Assembly (NCBI GenBank): GCA_963743275.1
Contig: CAVUPB010000008.1
Span: 186,001-250,000 of the forward strand
Direction: 5' to 3'
DNA from: JALYLC01 sp963743275
GTDB taxonomy: Bacteria; Actinomycetota; Thermoleophilia; Gaiellales; JALYLC01
Length of the DNA stretch: 64,000 nucleotides
Positions 52,531 through 61,407 of the stretch are shown piece by piece; position 1 is the first letter of the stretch, and every line of letters starts with the position of its first letter. The position numbers and the translations under genes are program-made. The notes beneath the pieces were generated by a model. That model saw only the letters and a program-made list of their open reading frames with translations, made no database searches and had not been told where the DNA came from.

Positions 52531-53757
52531 ATGAGCATCTCGGGGCCCGTCCGCGTTCTGATCGCCGAGGACGACGCGGAAGTCCGCGCGGCACTCGCCG
52601 CGCTGGTCGCATCCGAACCGTCGCTGGAGCTCACCGAGGCCGTTGCCGACGCCGCGCAGGCCGTCGCGGCCGCAGCGCGACAGCATCCGGCGGTGGCGCT
52701 CCTGGATGTGCGCATGCCAGGTGGCGGCGCGATGGCCGTGCGCGGCATCAAACGCTGCTCGCCGACGACGCGCGTGCTCGCGCTGTCGGCTTCGCGGGAT
52801 CGAGCGATCGTGCTGGAGATGCTCGGCGCGGGCGCCGACGGCTACCTCGTGAAGGGCGACTCCGTGGATGCGATCGTCGCCGCGATCGCGCGCGCAGCCT
52901 CCGGGCACGGCAGCCTCTCCGCCGAAGTGACCGGCGACGTGATCCAGGAACTCACCGAGCAGATGCGTACCCGCTGGCTCAGCGAGGAACGCGCGCGTAG
53001 CCGTGAGGAGCGGGTACGCCACGCCCTCGAGGAGGGCGTTCTGCGCACGGTCTTCCAGCCGATTTGCACGCTTGCGGGGGAGACTGTCGGAGCCGAGGCT
53101 CTGTCGCGCTTCGACTGCGAGCCACGCCAGGGCCCGGAGCGCTGGTTCGCCGAGGCCGCCGAAGCAGGCCTCGAACTCGAGCTGGAGATCGCGGCAGTGC
53201 GTGCGGCCCTGGCCGCGTTGCCATCGCTTCCGAAGCCTCTCTACCTCACCGTCAACGCCTCACCATCCACGCTCGCAAGCACCGCCCTGCGGCACCTGCT
53301 CGAGCAGACCGACGGCGCACGCGTCGTCGTCGAGATCACCGAGCACGCCCGCATCGACGACTACGAGAGCCTGAACGAATCGCTCGCCGCGCTGCGCGCA
53401 AGCGGCGCCCGCATCGCCATCGACGACGCCGGCGCCGGCTTCGCCAGCCTCCGACACATCCTCCGCCTTGCACCCGAGTTCATCAAGCTCGATCGCACGC
53501 TGATCAACGGCATCGAAGCCAACAGCTCGCTCCAGGCGCTCGCGGCAGGCTTGATCTCGTTCGCGCACAAGATCGACGCGACCATCATCGCCGAGGGCAT
53601 CGAGCGCGCACCCGAGGTGGAGATGCTCATGGAACTCGGCGTCCGCTACGGCCAGGGCTACTTCTTCGCCCGACCCGCGCCACTACCGCTGCCACTGCGC
53701 CTGCGCGCCCAAGTCGCCGACGCGACCTGGGCGGAATGCGACCGCGAAGCAGCCTGA
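52531..53757 (+). CDS. Receiver-EAL c-di-GMP phosphodiesterase
   Basis: A 408-aa protein. The receiver (residues 6-125) has Asp59 (ALLDVRMPGG) and Lys108 (GYLVKG). The EAL domain (about 165-400) keeps the catalytic set: Glu189-Ala-Leu191 (GAEALSRF), Asn in LTVNASP, Glu in VVEITEH, the double Asp in AIDDAGAGFASLRHI, Lys in EFIKLDR and Glu in IIAEGIER. It is therefore likely active, degrading c-di-GMP to pGpG under phosphorylation control. No DNA-binding domain. Divergent from the receiver-bearing kinase. Confidence 0.88.
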   Translation: MSISGPVRVLIAEDDAEVRAALAALVASEPSLELTEAVADAAQAVAAAARQHPAVALLDVRMPGGGAMAVRGIKRCSPTTRVLALSASRDRAIVLEMLGAGADGYLVKGDSVDAIVAAIARAASGHGSLSAEVTGDVIQELTEQMRTRWLSEERARSREERVRHALEEGVLRTVFQPICTLAGETVGAEALSRFDCEPRQGPERWFAEAAEAGLELELEIAAVRAALAALPSLPKPLYLTVNASPSTLASTALRHLLEQTDGARVVVEITEHARIDDYESLNESLAALRASGARIAIDDAGAGFASLRHILRLAPEFIKLDRTLINGIEANSSLQALAAGLISFAHKIDATIIAEGIERAPEVEMLMELGVRYGQGYFFARPAPLPLPLRLRAQVADATWAECDREAA

Positions 53758-54193
53758 CCACGCGCCTCCATCGCGCCGCTGCGACGGCCGCCGGTTACGT
53801 GTCGGGGCGGTGGCAGATGTGCAAAACGACCCGCGCATCGTCGTGCAGCAATCCTGGCCGAGCGGTAAGGACGCGGGCCCTAGCCCCTCGCTCCCGGCAC
53901 GCGGCGTGACGACGCCAGAACGTGACGGAGAAGCATCGGATAGGACTTCGCTGTTTGCATTCGCTCGCCACGCTCAACATGAGAGCACGAGCGTCGCGCA
54001 ATCCGTTTTGTCGGCACATCGCGCGGTTCCCGAGTCCCCGCGTTCGGCAATGTCCGTCGTCTCTTTCACGAGTTGTCGCGCCGGGAATTCCGCCACGGCG
54101 TGCCCGGACCACCTGCCCGGGTGATCCGGTGATCCCTCCCGCTCGCCGATCTCTCGTGTGATTCATCGCAAAGCTCATCAAGGAGAGACGAGG
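53758..54193. other. Intergenic stretch before the Flp pilin gene
   Basis: About 435 bases with no convincing gene on either strand. The last 40 bases contain the pilin ribosome site (AGGAGAGACGAGG). Otherwise I see nothing in it. Confidence 0.5.
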
Positions 54194-54364
54194 ATGCTGG
54201 GGGTCTACGCCAAGGTGCAGGCGCGGCTTGCACAGGAAGACGGTCAGACGATGGCCGAGTACGCGGTCGTGCTGGCGGTCATCGCCATCGGAATCTTCGT
54301 CGCCCTCGGATTCCTGTCCGGTGCGATCGGCGGCGCGCTCGACAAGGTCACCGGAGACATCTAA
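54194..54364 (+). CDS. Flp/Fap-type pilin
   Basis: A 56-aa class III signal/pilin protein. A short basic leader precedes the processing site DGQTMAEYAVVLAVIAIGIF, whose Gly-Gln, Glu at +5 and Tyr at +6 match prepilin-peptidase substrates, and the long hydrophobic core follows. Flp pilins assemble by Tad machinery into adhesive fibres. No tad genes are in the island, so assembly would need chromosomal ones. A strong ribosome site precedes the ATG and a clean terminator follows, suggesting high, separate expression. Confidence 0.87.
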   Translation: MLGVYAKVQARLAQEDGQTMAEYAVVLAVIAIGIFVALGFLSGAIGGALDKVTGDI

Positions 54365-54398
54365 GACGCGCAAGAGACTCGCTCGACCCCGCTCGACT

Positions 54399-54433
54399 CT
54401 ACGGCCCGCCAGCCCCAGCCTGGCGGGCCGTAG
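54399..54433 (+). terminator. Terminator of the Flp pilin gene
   Basis: Perfect 14-bp arms, CTACGGCCCGCCAG and CTGGCGGGCCGTAG, with a 7-base loop, 35 bases past the pilin stop. Confidence 0.8.
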
Positions 54434-55672
54434 TGCGTTCTCGGTGAGGGGAGACTCTCCGCCCGGCTCTTGGCAGCCGTCGGTGTGCCAGCTTGGGTGA
54501 CCAGCTCAGGGTCGTCGCGCACGCAGCAGAGGTTGGATTCGCCCGCGCCCTGGATGCATCGCGCTGAGGCGGCGCCCGCCAAGATTGCGGGCGGGCGGGC
54601 GTCGGGGAGCTGTGGTCGTGCGCATTCATGACTGACAAGATCGGGACGTCCCTCTCTTCCGCCGGCTCGCGTGACCAAGCGCCCCAGCGGTCACGCCCTT
54701 GGTCACGTTCATACGTCCACCTCGCAGATTCCGTCGTCACGGCCATGCGCGGACGCTCACGGCGACGCGGAGCGGATTCCAACGGAGACGGCGTGCGGTT
54801 TGAGGCGGCGGGCCCGCTCGCCGACCCTAGCGCGTCTTCGCGACGCGCTCCTGAATTGGAGTTCGGCATGCTGCGGCGCGTCCGAGATTCGGGCGCGTGG
54901 GCCGAATCGTCGGAGCCTAGAGGGCGGGGGAGCGCAAGGCCGGCAACGACTCGCGAGCGATGCTCCACCGCGCGACGGAGATCTCAGCCGATGACTCCGC
55001 TCTTCGGGAAAGCGACTCCCACGCCCTGCGGTGACCTTACGCCGATTGCTGCGCGCTCGCAACAGGCCGTGCGCGTGCGCGGAAATCGGACACGCACCCG
55101 GTGGTGCCACTGTGTGCGTCGATCTAGAAGACGTGGGGAGCGCAGTCGAGTTCGGGGGAATCGGACACGGTGCTGCGCAGCGCGACGGTGGAGCCTCGGG
55201 CGGGATCGGGGACGGTCTGGGTCGATCGAGGAAGCTGGATCGTCGGGCAGAGGGTGTCGGCGAAGAAGGCGGTGGCGGGGACACGAGGGTCGGCGGCGAA
55301 GCAACGCCACGGCGAATCCGGCGCGCGGGGTGCCCGACTACCGCGCGCCGGTGGCCGCTGGGGGCTTTGATGCGAGGGCCTCATGCACGTACGTTGAGAT
55401 GCCATCCAGCGTTGCTGTCGGCTCGGGTTCGCGAGTGCATGCGGTGGGCCGGTGGCGTTCGTTGGCTCAGCGCATGACACCCGTTGGGCGCCTGCGGAGG
55501 GAATCGGACTTCAAATCGGACAGCGATCGAACCGACGTTTCCGGAATCGGACACCGTCGCTCGACGACTTCGGCGAACACGCGTTGCCCGCTGCGGGCGA
55601 CGGCGAGGTCTGTCGGGCATCCTGCGAGCTCCGAAGCCCGGTGCCGCAGCATTGCAGACGCACCAAGGGGTC
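54434..55672. other. 1.2-kb region without convincing genes
   Basis: Long open frames here have arginine/serine-rich, shadow-like composition and no domain. I therefore call it non-coding. It holds the AATCGGAC direct repeats and ends at the integrase stop codon. Confidence 0.55.
55084..55554. repeat. AATCGGAC direct repeats near the integrase
   Basis: Five same-strand copies of AATCGGAC at 55084, 55159, 55502, 55514 and 55545. Three of them read AATCGGACAC, and one is preceded by GGG and followed by GG. They could be integrase arm sites, iterons or the ends of a lost insertion sequence. Confidence 0.55.
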
Positions 55673-56923
55673 TCACGACGAAACCTGCTGCGATCGCCGC
55701 GTGGAACTTGGATCGTCGTTCAGATCCTCGATTTGCGCCACGCGGCCATGAGTGTCGTAGGCCAGGAGAAGCGCGTCAAGCTTCGTCACGGTGTTCGCGT
55801 GCGAATCGCGCAGCAGATGACCGTACCGATCGAAAGACTGGCGCACGCTCGCGTGGCCCATGATCTCGGTCACGGCCTTCACGTCGGCGCCGGCCGCGAT
55901 CAGGTACGACGCAAAGCTGTGACGAGCCTGATGCGGCGTTACGCGCGGAAAGCCCGTCGCCTCCCACGCCTTCGCTGAACGCCTGTAGAGCCCGTTGTAA
56001 GAGAACGGCATCGACTTCGAGGATCCGAGCACGAGCCCTGTCGGCTGCCATGGGCAACGCGCTCGCTGTGCAGTGAGGAACGGCCGAAGTACGGCGATGA
56101 TCGGCACGTCGCGCCGCCCGGCGAAGCTCTTCGGTTCGATCTCGCCCTCGCGCGCGTCCCATGACCGCTGGACGTGGATGAGCCCGGCCGCCTCGTCGAT
56201 GTCCTGCCAGCGCAGCGCCCTCAGCTCGCCGAGCCGGAGCCCGCCGTAGAACGCGAGTGCCCATGCGCACTGATCCTGTTCGGGCAGAACGCGGATCATC
56301 CGCCCGGCATCGCCGGGATCGGCCGCGTGCTCTCGCCGGCTGCGGATGGTCGGCAGGCTGACGTCGCGACAGGGGTTGTGCATCACGTGGCCCAGCTGCG
56401 TCGCACGGCGATAGAGCGCCTGCACCGGGTTGAGAGCGTTGGTGATCGTGCTCGCGCTGAGGCCCTTGCCTCGCAGGCGTTCGACAAGCGCCTGGAGGTC
56501 AGCAGCGGTCACGTCGCCCAATCGCATTCCGCCGAGGTCGGGTAGTACGTGTGAGCTGAGGGCCTGCTCGTAGCTGCGCACCGCGCTCGGCTTGTACGTC
56601 TCGCCGGATCGGTTCGCGATCGCGCCGGAGCGGATGCCTTCCATGAACGTCTCCGCGGCCTCGCGAAGCGTGACCCGGGCGGGTGAGCGGAGACGCTGCC
56701 GCGTCTTCGCCGCTTGCATCCGCACCCGCCACGCCTTGGCCTCGTCGAGCGTCGCGAACGTCTTGCGTTTGCGCTCGCCCAGCTTGCCAAGAGCCACCAG
56801 CGCTTCGTAGCTCGGCGTGCAGGAGCAGCGCTTGCCCTCTGCCGAGGCGCAACCTCTCGCGTGACGCTCGCGGATGCCGGCTGGGAGCTTCGTGCGTCGC
56901 GTACTTTGGACAGGAATTTTCAC
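55673..56923 (-). CDS. int: Tyrosine-type site-specific integrase
   Basis: A 416-aa phage-type integrase. An N-terminal segment with Cys25, Cys33 and Cys35 (CASAEGKRCSC) may be an arm-binding or zinc region. A SAM-like core-binding domain spans about 85-190. The catalytic domain has Arg230 (GGLRLGELR), Lys265, His331-x-x-Arg334 (TPHQARHSF), His357 (MGHASV) and the nucleophile Tyr367 (DRYGHL). The GTG at 56923 is preferred over a TTG at 57040, which would place the leader at the att site. It should recombine attP with the tRNA-Tyr gene. It points into the island. Confidence 0.92.
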   Translation of the reverse strand: MKIPVQSTRRTKLPAGIRERHARGCASAEGKRCSCTPSYEALVALGKLGERKRKTFATLDEAKAWRVRMQAAKTRQRLRSPARVTLREAAETFMEGIRSGAIANRSGETYKPSAVRSYEQALSSHVLPDLGGMRLGDVTAADLQALVERLRGKGLSASTITNALNPVQALYRRATQLGHVMHNPCRDVSLPTIRSRREHAADPGDAGRMIRVLPEQDQCAWALAFYGGLRLGELRALRWQDIDEAAGLIHVQRSWDAREGEIEPKSFAGRRDVPIIAVLRPFLTAQRARCPWQPTGLVLGSSKSMPFSYNGLYRRSAKAWEATGFPRVTPHQARHSFASYLIAAGADVKAVTEIMGHASVRQSFDRYGHLLRDSHANTVTKLDALLLAYDTHGRVAQIEDLNDDPSSTRRSQQVSS

Positions 56924-57046
56924 CTCGCGTGCCGGGGCTGCGCCGGCCGGTCGATCACGGCACGGGCTCTGGACGAGCGAAGGTATCAGAATGCCGCTCA
57001 AAATGCCGCGCAATGGATTCAAACCGTCTGAATAACTCAAACGCCA

Positions 57047-57102
57047 ACGGGCTGTAAACCCGTTGGCGTATGCCTACGTTGGTTCGAATCCAACCGCTCC
57101 CA
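57047..57102. repeat. attR: 56-bp direct repeat of tRNA-Tyr 3' end
   Basis: An exact copy of 43662-43717 without the 5' part of a tRNA, about 120 bases upstream of the integrase start. It marks the original chromosomal 3' end of tRNA-Tyr displaced by the island. Confidence 0.93.
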
Positions 57103-57109
57103 CTGTACG

Positions 57110-57135
57110 GAAAGGCCCGCTCCGGCGGGCTTTTC
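57110..57135 (+). terminator. Original tRNA-Tyr terminator
   Basis: GAAAGGCCCGC with GCGGGCTTTTC (one G-T), 4-base loop, 7 bases after attR. It is closely similar to, but not identical with, the hairpin following the intact tRNA. Confidence 0.75.
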
Positions 57136-57213
57136 TGCGTCTTGCGGAGACGTCGCCACGTGACCCGACCGCGTCGAGGGCGAGGCCCGGCTTCAGGCCG
57201 CCGGCCTCGGAGG

Positions 57214-57594
57214 TCAGGTGCCCGTTCGCGGGTCGCTGCGCGACCCGATGTGTTTTCGCACTCGCTCAGCCGACACGAGGTTGGCTTTGCGCTCGTACAA
57301 CCGGGCGGCATCTCGCATCGCCGCAGTCGACTCCTCTTCTCGCCCATTGAGCTCGAGCGCCTCTGCGAGGTCGACGAGCGCGTTCGCGTGTTCGTTGAGA
57401 CCGTCACCCTCGGCCGCGCGTTCGACGGCCCGACGCGCGTGCGCCTCGGCCCGCGCGGGGTCGCCCGTGAGTGCCGCGAGCTTCGCCTGTGCACGGTGGA
57501 ACAGAACCTGGGCATCGCTGTCGTCGTCGATGATCCAGCGTGGCGCGAGTTCGAGCGGGCGTCCGGTCGTCATCCGGGAAGTCGTTCTTTCCAT
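57214..57594 (-). pseudogene. Truncated TPR-type C-terminal fragment
   Basis: The 126-aa frame has two helical hairpins of TPR type (AQAKLAALTGDPARAEAHAR; ANALVDLAEALELNGREEES) and ends ARLYERKANLVSAERVRKHI. This resembles the C-termini of large ATPase- or cyclase-type regulators with TPR tails. The N-terminal bulk of such a protein is missing, so it is most likely a remnant, although a small stand-alone TPR protein is possible. Confidence 0.55.
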
Positions 57595-57661
57595 CTACGT
57601 GAGCCTCGCGGTTCGGACGAGGGCTCGCGTGCTTGTGGTCTGGGCCGGTGGCGGTAGGCCG

Positions 57662-58800
57662 TCACGGCCGGTTAGCGGGGTGGTGCGTGTGGTTGGTTGG
57701 TGGTGATCGCGCGTCCGGCTGCGTCGGTGAAGACAGGGTGCTCGCCGTTGCCATCGTGCGGATGTGGTGGTCGTGCAGGAGCTTGTGGTGGCGGGGGCAG
57801 AGCAGGATGAGGTTGTCGAGCTCGGTCGTGCCGCCGTGCTCGACGGGGGTGAGGTGGTGGGCTTCGAGTTCGCGGGTGGCGGTGCAGCCGGGGTACTGGC
57901 AGTGGGGCGAGCGCTTGTGCAGTGCGCGCTGTTGCGCGTAGGAGGCGCAGCGCCCGACGCGCGAGTGCATGAGGTCGCGGCCGTTTGGCTTGATCGCGAG
58001 GCGGCGCGCGTCGCAGGCGAGCCGCTCGGCGGTCTCGGGGCTGAGCGGCCCTGCGCCTTCGAGCAGCGCGGGCCCGTCCGTCGCTGATGTGCACGATCAC
58101 GGTCGTGGGGCTGCGCTTGACGCGCCGCTCGTCGCCGCCGCCGCAGCGGGCGAGTGTGACGAGCGCGTCGGCGGCGGACTGTTGCCACGTCGAGCACCGT
58201 CCCGGCCTGCTTGTCGGCGGCGCGCTGGTGTCTTGGCGATGCTCCAGATGGCCTGTTCGAAGGCGGCGCCCTGCTCGAGTGGCAGGCGGCCGCTGAAGGC
58301 GAGCTCGCGCCGCCCGCGCGTCCAGGTCATGCTCAGCGCGCGCCGCTCGTAGAGCTCCGTCGTCGTCGGTCACTGTCGGCGGGGCGAGCGTGCGGGCGGC
58401 GAGCGCGATCTCGCTGGGCGGCTTGCCGACCGCGATGCGCGCCAGTTGGGCGTCGCTGGCCGGGGTTGCGTACTGCGGCGGCGGCTGCGACCTGGTCGAG
58501 TGTCAGCGCGCCGGTGCTGAGGGCGTGGTCGAGCGCGGGCAGGCAGCGCAGCGCGCTGCTCGTGCGCGTGATGCGCGCGGCGCTGCGGTAGTCGCTGCTT
58601 GCGAGCTGCGCGAGCCACTGCGCGCTCGAGGAGCAGCCCGCGGCCTGCCAGTCGCCGTCGTCGTCGGCCTCGCGCACGATCTCCGTGACGCGCTGCTTGA
58701 TGCGCGCCTCCTGTGCGCACAGCTCGCGTAGCTCGCGCCGGCGCGCCTCGCGCCGCCGCTCCCGCACCTGATCGACCGTCCCATCCAGCGTGGCGAACAT
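57662..58800 (-). pseudogene. DUF222/HNH endonuclease (13E12-type), multiply frameshifted
   Basis: The pieces of one protein lie in successive frames. The DUF222 N-terminus starts MFATLDGTVDQVRERRREAR. Then follow WTRGRRELAFSGRLPLEQGA, QQSAADALVTLARCGGGDER and, last, the HNH domain CQYPGCTATRELEAHHL ... LCPRHHKLLHDH. At least four frame changes are needed (near 58450, 58330, 58230, 58060). Proteins of this repeat family are common in actinobacteria, often in several mobile-looking copies. The HNH residues are still intact. Confidence 0.75.
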
Positions 58801-58907
58801 ACGTTCGTATCATACCAGCGCGAGCCGCCGAAGTGTGCCGAGATTGTGCCGAAATGCAGCGACTTTGGGAGCCATTCGAAACTGAGAATGAGCTGACCGT
58901 GATCCTG

Positions 58908-58947
58908 TTGGCGCACGCCTACGTTGGGTCGAATCCAGCCGCTTCCG
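58908..58947. repeat. Degenerate third tRNA-Tyr 3' end (old att site)
   Basis: Matches the last 40 bases of the tRNA-Tyr repeat at 34 positions (it contains GCCTACGTTGGGTCGAATCC) and is followed by a terminator-like hairpin at about 58951-58983, as after the other two copies. Confidence 0.75.
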
Positions 58948-59030
58948 CTGGAAGGAGGAGCCCGCTACCGCGGGACTCCTCTGCGTCTTGACATGCGCCG
59001 AGCGGGCGGCGCCCCACCGCGCCGTCGTCG

Positions 59031-59849
59031 TCAGGCATCCGCGACGGGAATCTCCGGGAAGCTCGACGGCAGGACGACGTCGACGTTCGCCGATCGCTGC
59101 TGGGAGAGGACGCCGCCATCGACCCGCACGACGCTCCCCGTCATGTAGCGCGCGTCCTCGGAGGCGAGGAAGGCAATCGGGCCGGCAAGGTCATCGGCAT
59201 CGCCGAGGTGGCCGAGCGGCACGACGGCGCCACGCTCGGCCGCGAGCTCGTCCGAGATCTCGTACGTGCGGATCAGACCCGGGACGACGCAATTGACGCG
59301 CACGTTGTACGGGGCGAGATCGAGCGCCATCGAGCGCGTGAGCGCCTCGATGCCGCCCTTCGAGGCGTCGTAGGAAGCCAGCGCCCGGTGCGCGTGGCTC
59401 GCGCCGCCGCTCGAGACATGGATGATCGCTCCCCGACGGCGGCGCGCCATGCTGAGCGCCACGGCCTTCGAGCACAGGAACGTGCCGGTGAGATTCACGC
59501 GCAGGACGCGCTCCCACCAGTCGAGATCGCCCTCGAGGAAGTGGCGGCAGATCACGTCGAAGTCCGTCAGGCTTGCGTTGTTGACGAGCACGTCGACGGG
59601 GCCGAACCGCTCGACGAGCGCGCCTGTGAACCGCGCGACGTCTCCCGCGTCGCCAACGTCGCCGGGCAGCGCGGCTGCCGTGCCGCCCACCGCCGCGATC
59701 CGCGCCACGGTTTCGTCCGCAAGCTCTGCGGAGACGTCGTTGACGCCGACGCGCGCACCCTCGCGGGCGAAGCGCTCCGCGGTCGCGCGCCCGATGCCGG
59801 AGCCGGCACCGGTGATCAGCACGCAGGTGTTCTCGAAGCGATTCGTCAT
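59031..59849 (-). CDS. Short-chain dehydrogenase/reductase
   Basis: A 272-aa classical SDR. NAD(P) motif LITGAGSGIGRATAERFA, then DVLVNNASLTD, the catalytic Ser in IIHVSSGGASHAH and Tyr/Lys in ASYDASKGGIEALTRSMAL, and the C-terminal MTGSVVRVDGG. The ATG at 59849 gives the usual MTNRFENTCVLITG start. Likely oxidises or reduces a small alcohol or ketone; the substrate is unknown. Divergent from the deacylase gene. Confidence 0.9.
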   Translation of the reverse strand: MTNRFENTCVLITGAGSGIGRATAERFAREGARVGVNDVSAELADETVARIAAVGGTAAALPGDVGDAGDVARFTGALVERFGPVDVLVNNASLTDFDVICRHFLEGDLDWWERVLRVNLTGTFLCSKAVALSMARRRRGAIIHVSSGGASHAHRALASYDASKGGIEALTRSMALDLAPYNVRVNCVVPGLIRTYEISDELAAERGAVVPLGHLGDADDLAGPIAFLASEDARYMTGSVVRVDGGVLSQQRSANVDVVLPSSFPEIPVADA

Positions 59850-59940
59850 CGCGGCATCGTATGAGGCGGCCCTGACCACCGCGACGACCATCATCATGGC
59901 TCCGTCTGGACGTCTCCCTGCGACGCAAGCGAGGCACGCA

Positions 59941-60870
59941 ATGATCGAACGACGGCTTCAGCGCTTCGACAATCTCGCCCTCGCCGGCATGGAGTTCCCG
60001 GTCGTCGAAGTGCGGGGAGCGAGCGACGGGCCGACGCTCTGCCTGCTCGCGGGCGTGCACGGCTGCGAGTACTCCTCGATCCAGGCGGTGCGCTCGCTCG
60101 TGCGCGAGCTCGATCACGCCGACCTCTCGGGCAGGATCCTCGCGCTGCCGTTCGTGAACCCGGCGTCGTTCCTGCAGCGCACGCCGTTCGTGTCGCCGCA
60201 GGACGGCAAGAACCCGAACCGCTCGTTTCCGGGCGACCGCGACGGCACCTTCACCGAGGCGCTCGCCCATCACGTCTTCCGCGAGCTGATCGAGCCGAGC
60301 GACTACCTCGTCGACCTCCACGGCGGCGACATGGTCGAGGCGCTGCACCCGTTCGTGCTCCTCGACGAGTCGGAGGTCGAGGCGACCGCGCGGCGCATGG
60401 CGATCGCGTTCGGCTTCGAGAACCTCGTGCAGGTTCCGCGCGCCGAGCGCATCGAGGGGACGACGATCGCCGCCGCCGGCGACGCCGGCATCCCCGCGAT
60501 CGTCGCGGAGGCGGGCGGGCGCGGACTGCTCGAGCAGCCCGCCGTCGATCTGCTCCGCAACGGCGTCGTCAGCGTGCTGCGCGAGCTCGGCATGCTCGCC
60601 GGCGATCCGTCGCCGTCGCCCGTCCGCGCGCTCTCGCGGCGCTTCGCGTGGCTGTACGCGCCCGAGGCCGGATGGTGGAAGGCCGAGATCGAGCCGGGCG
60701 ACGAGGTCGAGGCCGGCCAGCGGCTGGGGGCCATCGAGAGCCTCTTCGGCGACGAGCGTGTGGTGGTCGAGGCGCCCGAGGACGGAATCGTGCTGTTCAT
60801 GACGTCGGTGCCGGCGGTCGACCGCGACGGGATCCTCTGCGGCCTCGGCACCCGGCGCGAGCCGGTCTAG
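59941..60870 (+). CDS. Succinylglutamate-desuccinylase/aspartoacylase-family zinc hydrolase
   Basis: A 309-aa M14-like deacylase. Zinc ligands are in LLAGVHGCEYSSI (His and Glu) and DYLVDLHGGDM (His); an Asn-Arg substrate clamp lies in KNPNRSFPGD and the catalytic Glu in AIVAEAGGRG. The C-terminal barrel with GDEVEAGQRLGAIESLFGDE is typical. Such enzymes remove acyl groups from amino acids. ATG at 59941 has a GCGAGG site; an in-frame ATG at 59896 is possible. Confidence 0.87.
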   Translation: MIERRLQRFDNLALAGMEFPVVEVRGASDGPTLCLLAGVHGCEYSSIQAVRSLVRELDHADLSGRILALPFVNPASFLQRTPFVSPQDGKNPNRSFPGDRDGTFTEALAHHVFRELIEPSDYLVDLHGGDMVEALHPFVLLDESEVEATARRMAIAFGFENLVQVPRAERIEGTTIAAAGDAGIPAIVAEAGGRGLLEQPAVDLLRNGVVSVLRELGMLAGDPSPSPVRALSRRFAWLYAPEAGWWKAEIEPGDEVEAGQRLGAIESLFGDERVVVEAPEDGIVLFMTSVPAVDRDGILCGLGTRREPV

Positions 60871-60942
60871 CCTGTCGATTCCGCGCGGCGCCGTTCGTCA
60901 TCTCTCCGTACCCGCCCTGAGGCTGAGACAGGAGGAACGGAG

Positions 60943-61329
60943 ATGTCCGACATCACGGTCAAGAGCGTCGAGCAGTTCGACTCGCCGAACGGCGGCGGAT
61001 TCTGCCGTGCGCGCGCGGGACTGGGCGTGAGCGCGTTCGGGATGCAGGTCGAGAACTTCCCGCCGAACTTCGAGCACTTCCCCGAGCACGACCACACCGC
61101 CGACGGCCAGGAGGAGGTCTACACGGCCCTCTCCGGCGCCGCGACGCTCCACGCCGGAGGCGAGCGGCACGAGCTCGTCCCCGGGACGTTCGCGCGTGTC
61201 GGCCCCGGCGTGACGCGTCGCATCACGACCGGCGACCAGCCGGTGCAGCTGCTCGCCATCGGCGGGACGCCCGGCCAGGCCTACAGCGCCCCGGCGTTCA
61301 CCGAGAACGGCGCGCCGCTGCCCGGCTGA
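60943..61329 (+). CDS. Cupin-domain protein
   Basis: A 128-aa single cupin. Motif one: FPEHDHTADGQEEVYTALSG (His-x-His ... Glu). Motif two: VPGTFARVGPGVTRRI, where the usual final His is replaced. Perfect ribosome site GGAGG 8 bases before the ATG. Metal binding is plausible; function unknown. Confidence 0.85.
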   Translation: MSDITVKSVEQFDSPNGGGFCRARAGLGVSAFGMQVENFPPNFEHFPEHDHTADGQEEVYTALSGAATLHAGGERHELVPGTFARVGPGVTRRITTGDQPVQLLAIGGTPGQAYSAPAFTENGAPLPG

Positions 61330-61352
61330 ACCTGCGACGACGTGCGCTCTGC

Positions 61353-61376
61353 AAGGGCCCGCTCCGGCGGGCCCTT
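61353..61376 (+). terminator. Terminator after the cupin gene
   Basis: AAGGGCCCGC and GCGGGCCCTT, 10-bp arms with a 4-base loop, 23 bases past the stop. Confidence 0.82.
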
Positions 61377-61407
61377 CGCGTATCCGGGCCACCGCTATCC
61401 TCGGCGC

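Larger units (their letters stand above)
43662..57102. mobile_element. Integrative genomic island in tRNA-Tyr
   Basis: The element is bounded by the 56-bp tRNA-Tyr repeat (attL and attR) and carries a tyrosine integrase at its right end, transcribed inward: the standard layout of a site-specific integrative element. It holds about 18 small or regulatory genes, a toxin-antitoxin pair and a c-di-GMP module. No phage structural genes, conjugation genes, replication initiator or obvious excisionase were seen, so it is a cargo island that may need a helper or be defective. Confidence 0.88.

Noticed and set aside
54628..55863. 411-aa open frame in the island
   Set aside because: Arg/Ser-rich, no motif, runs antisense into the integrase 3' end; compatible with chance in GC-rich DNA.
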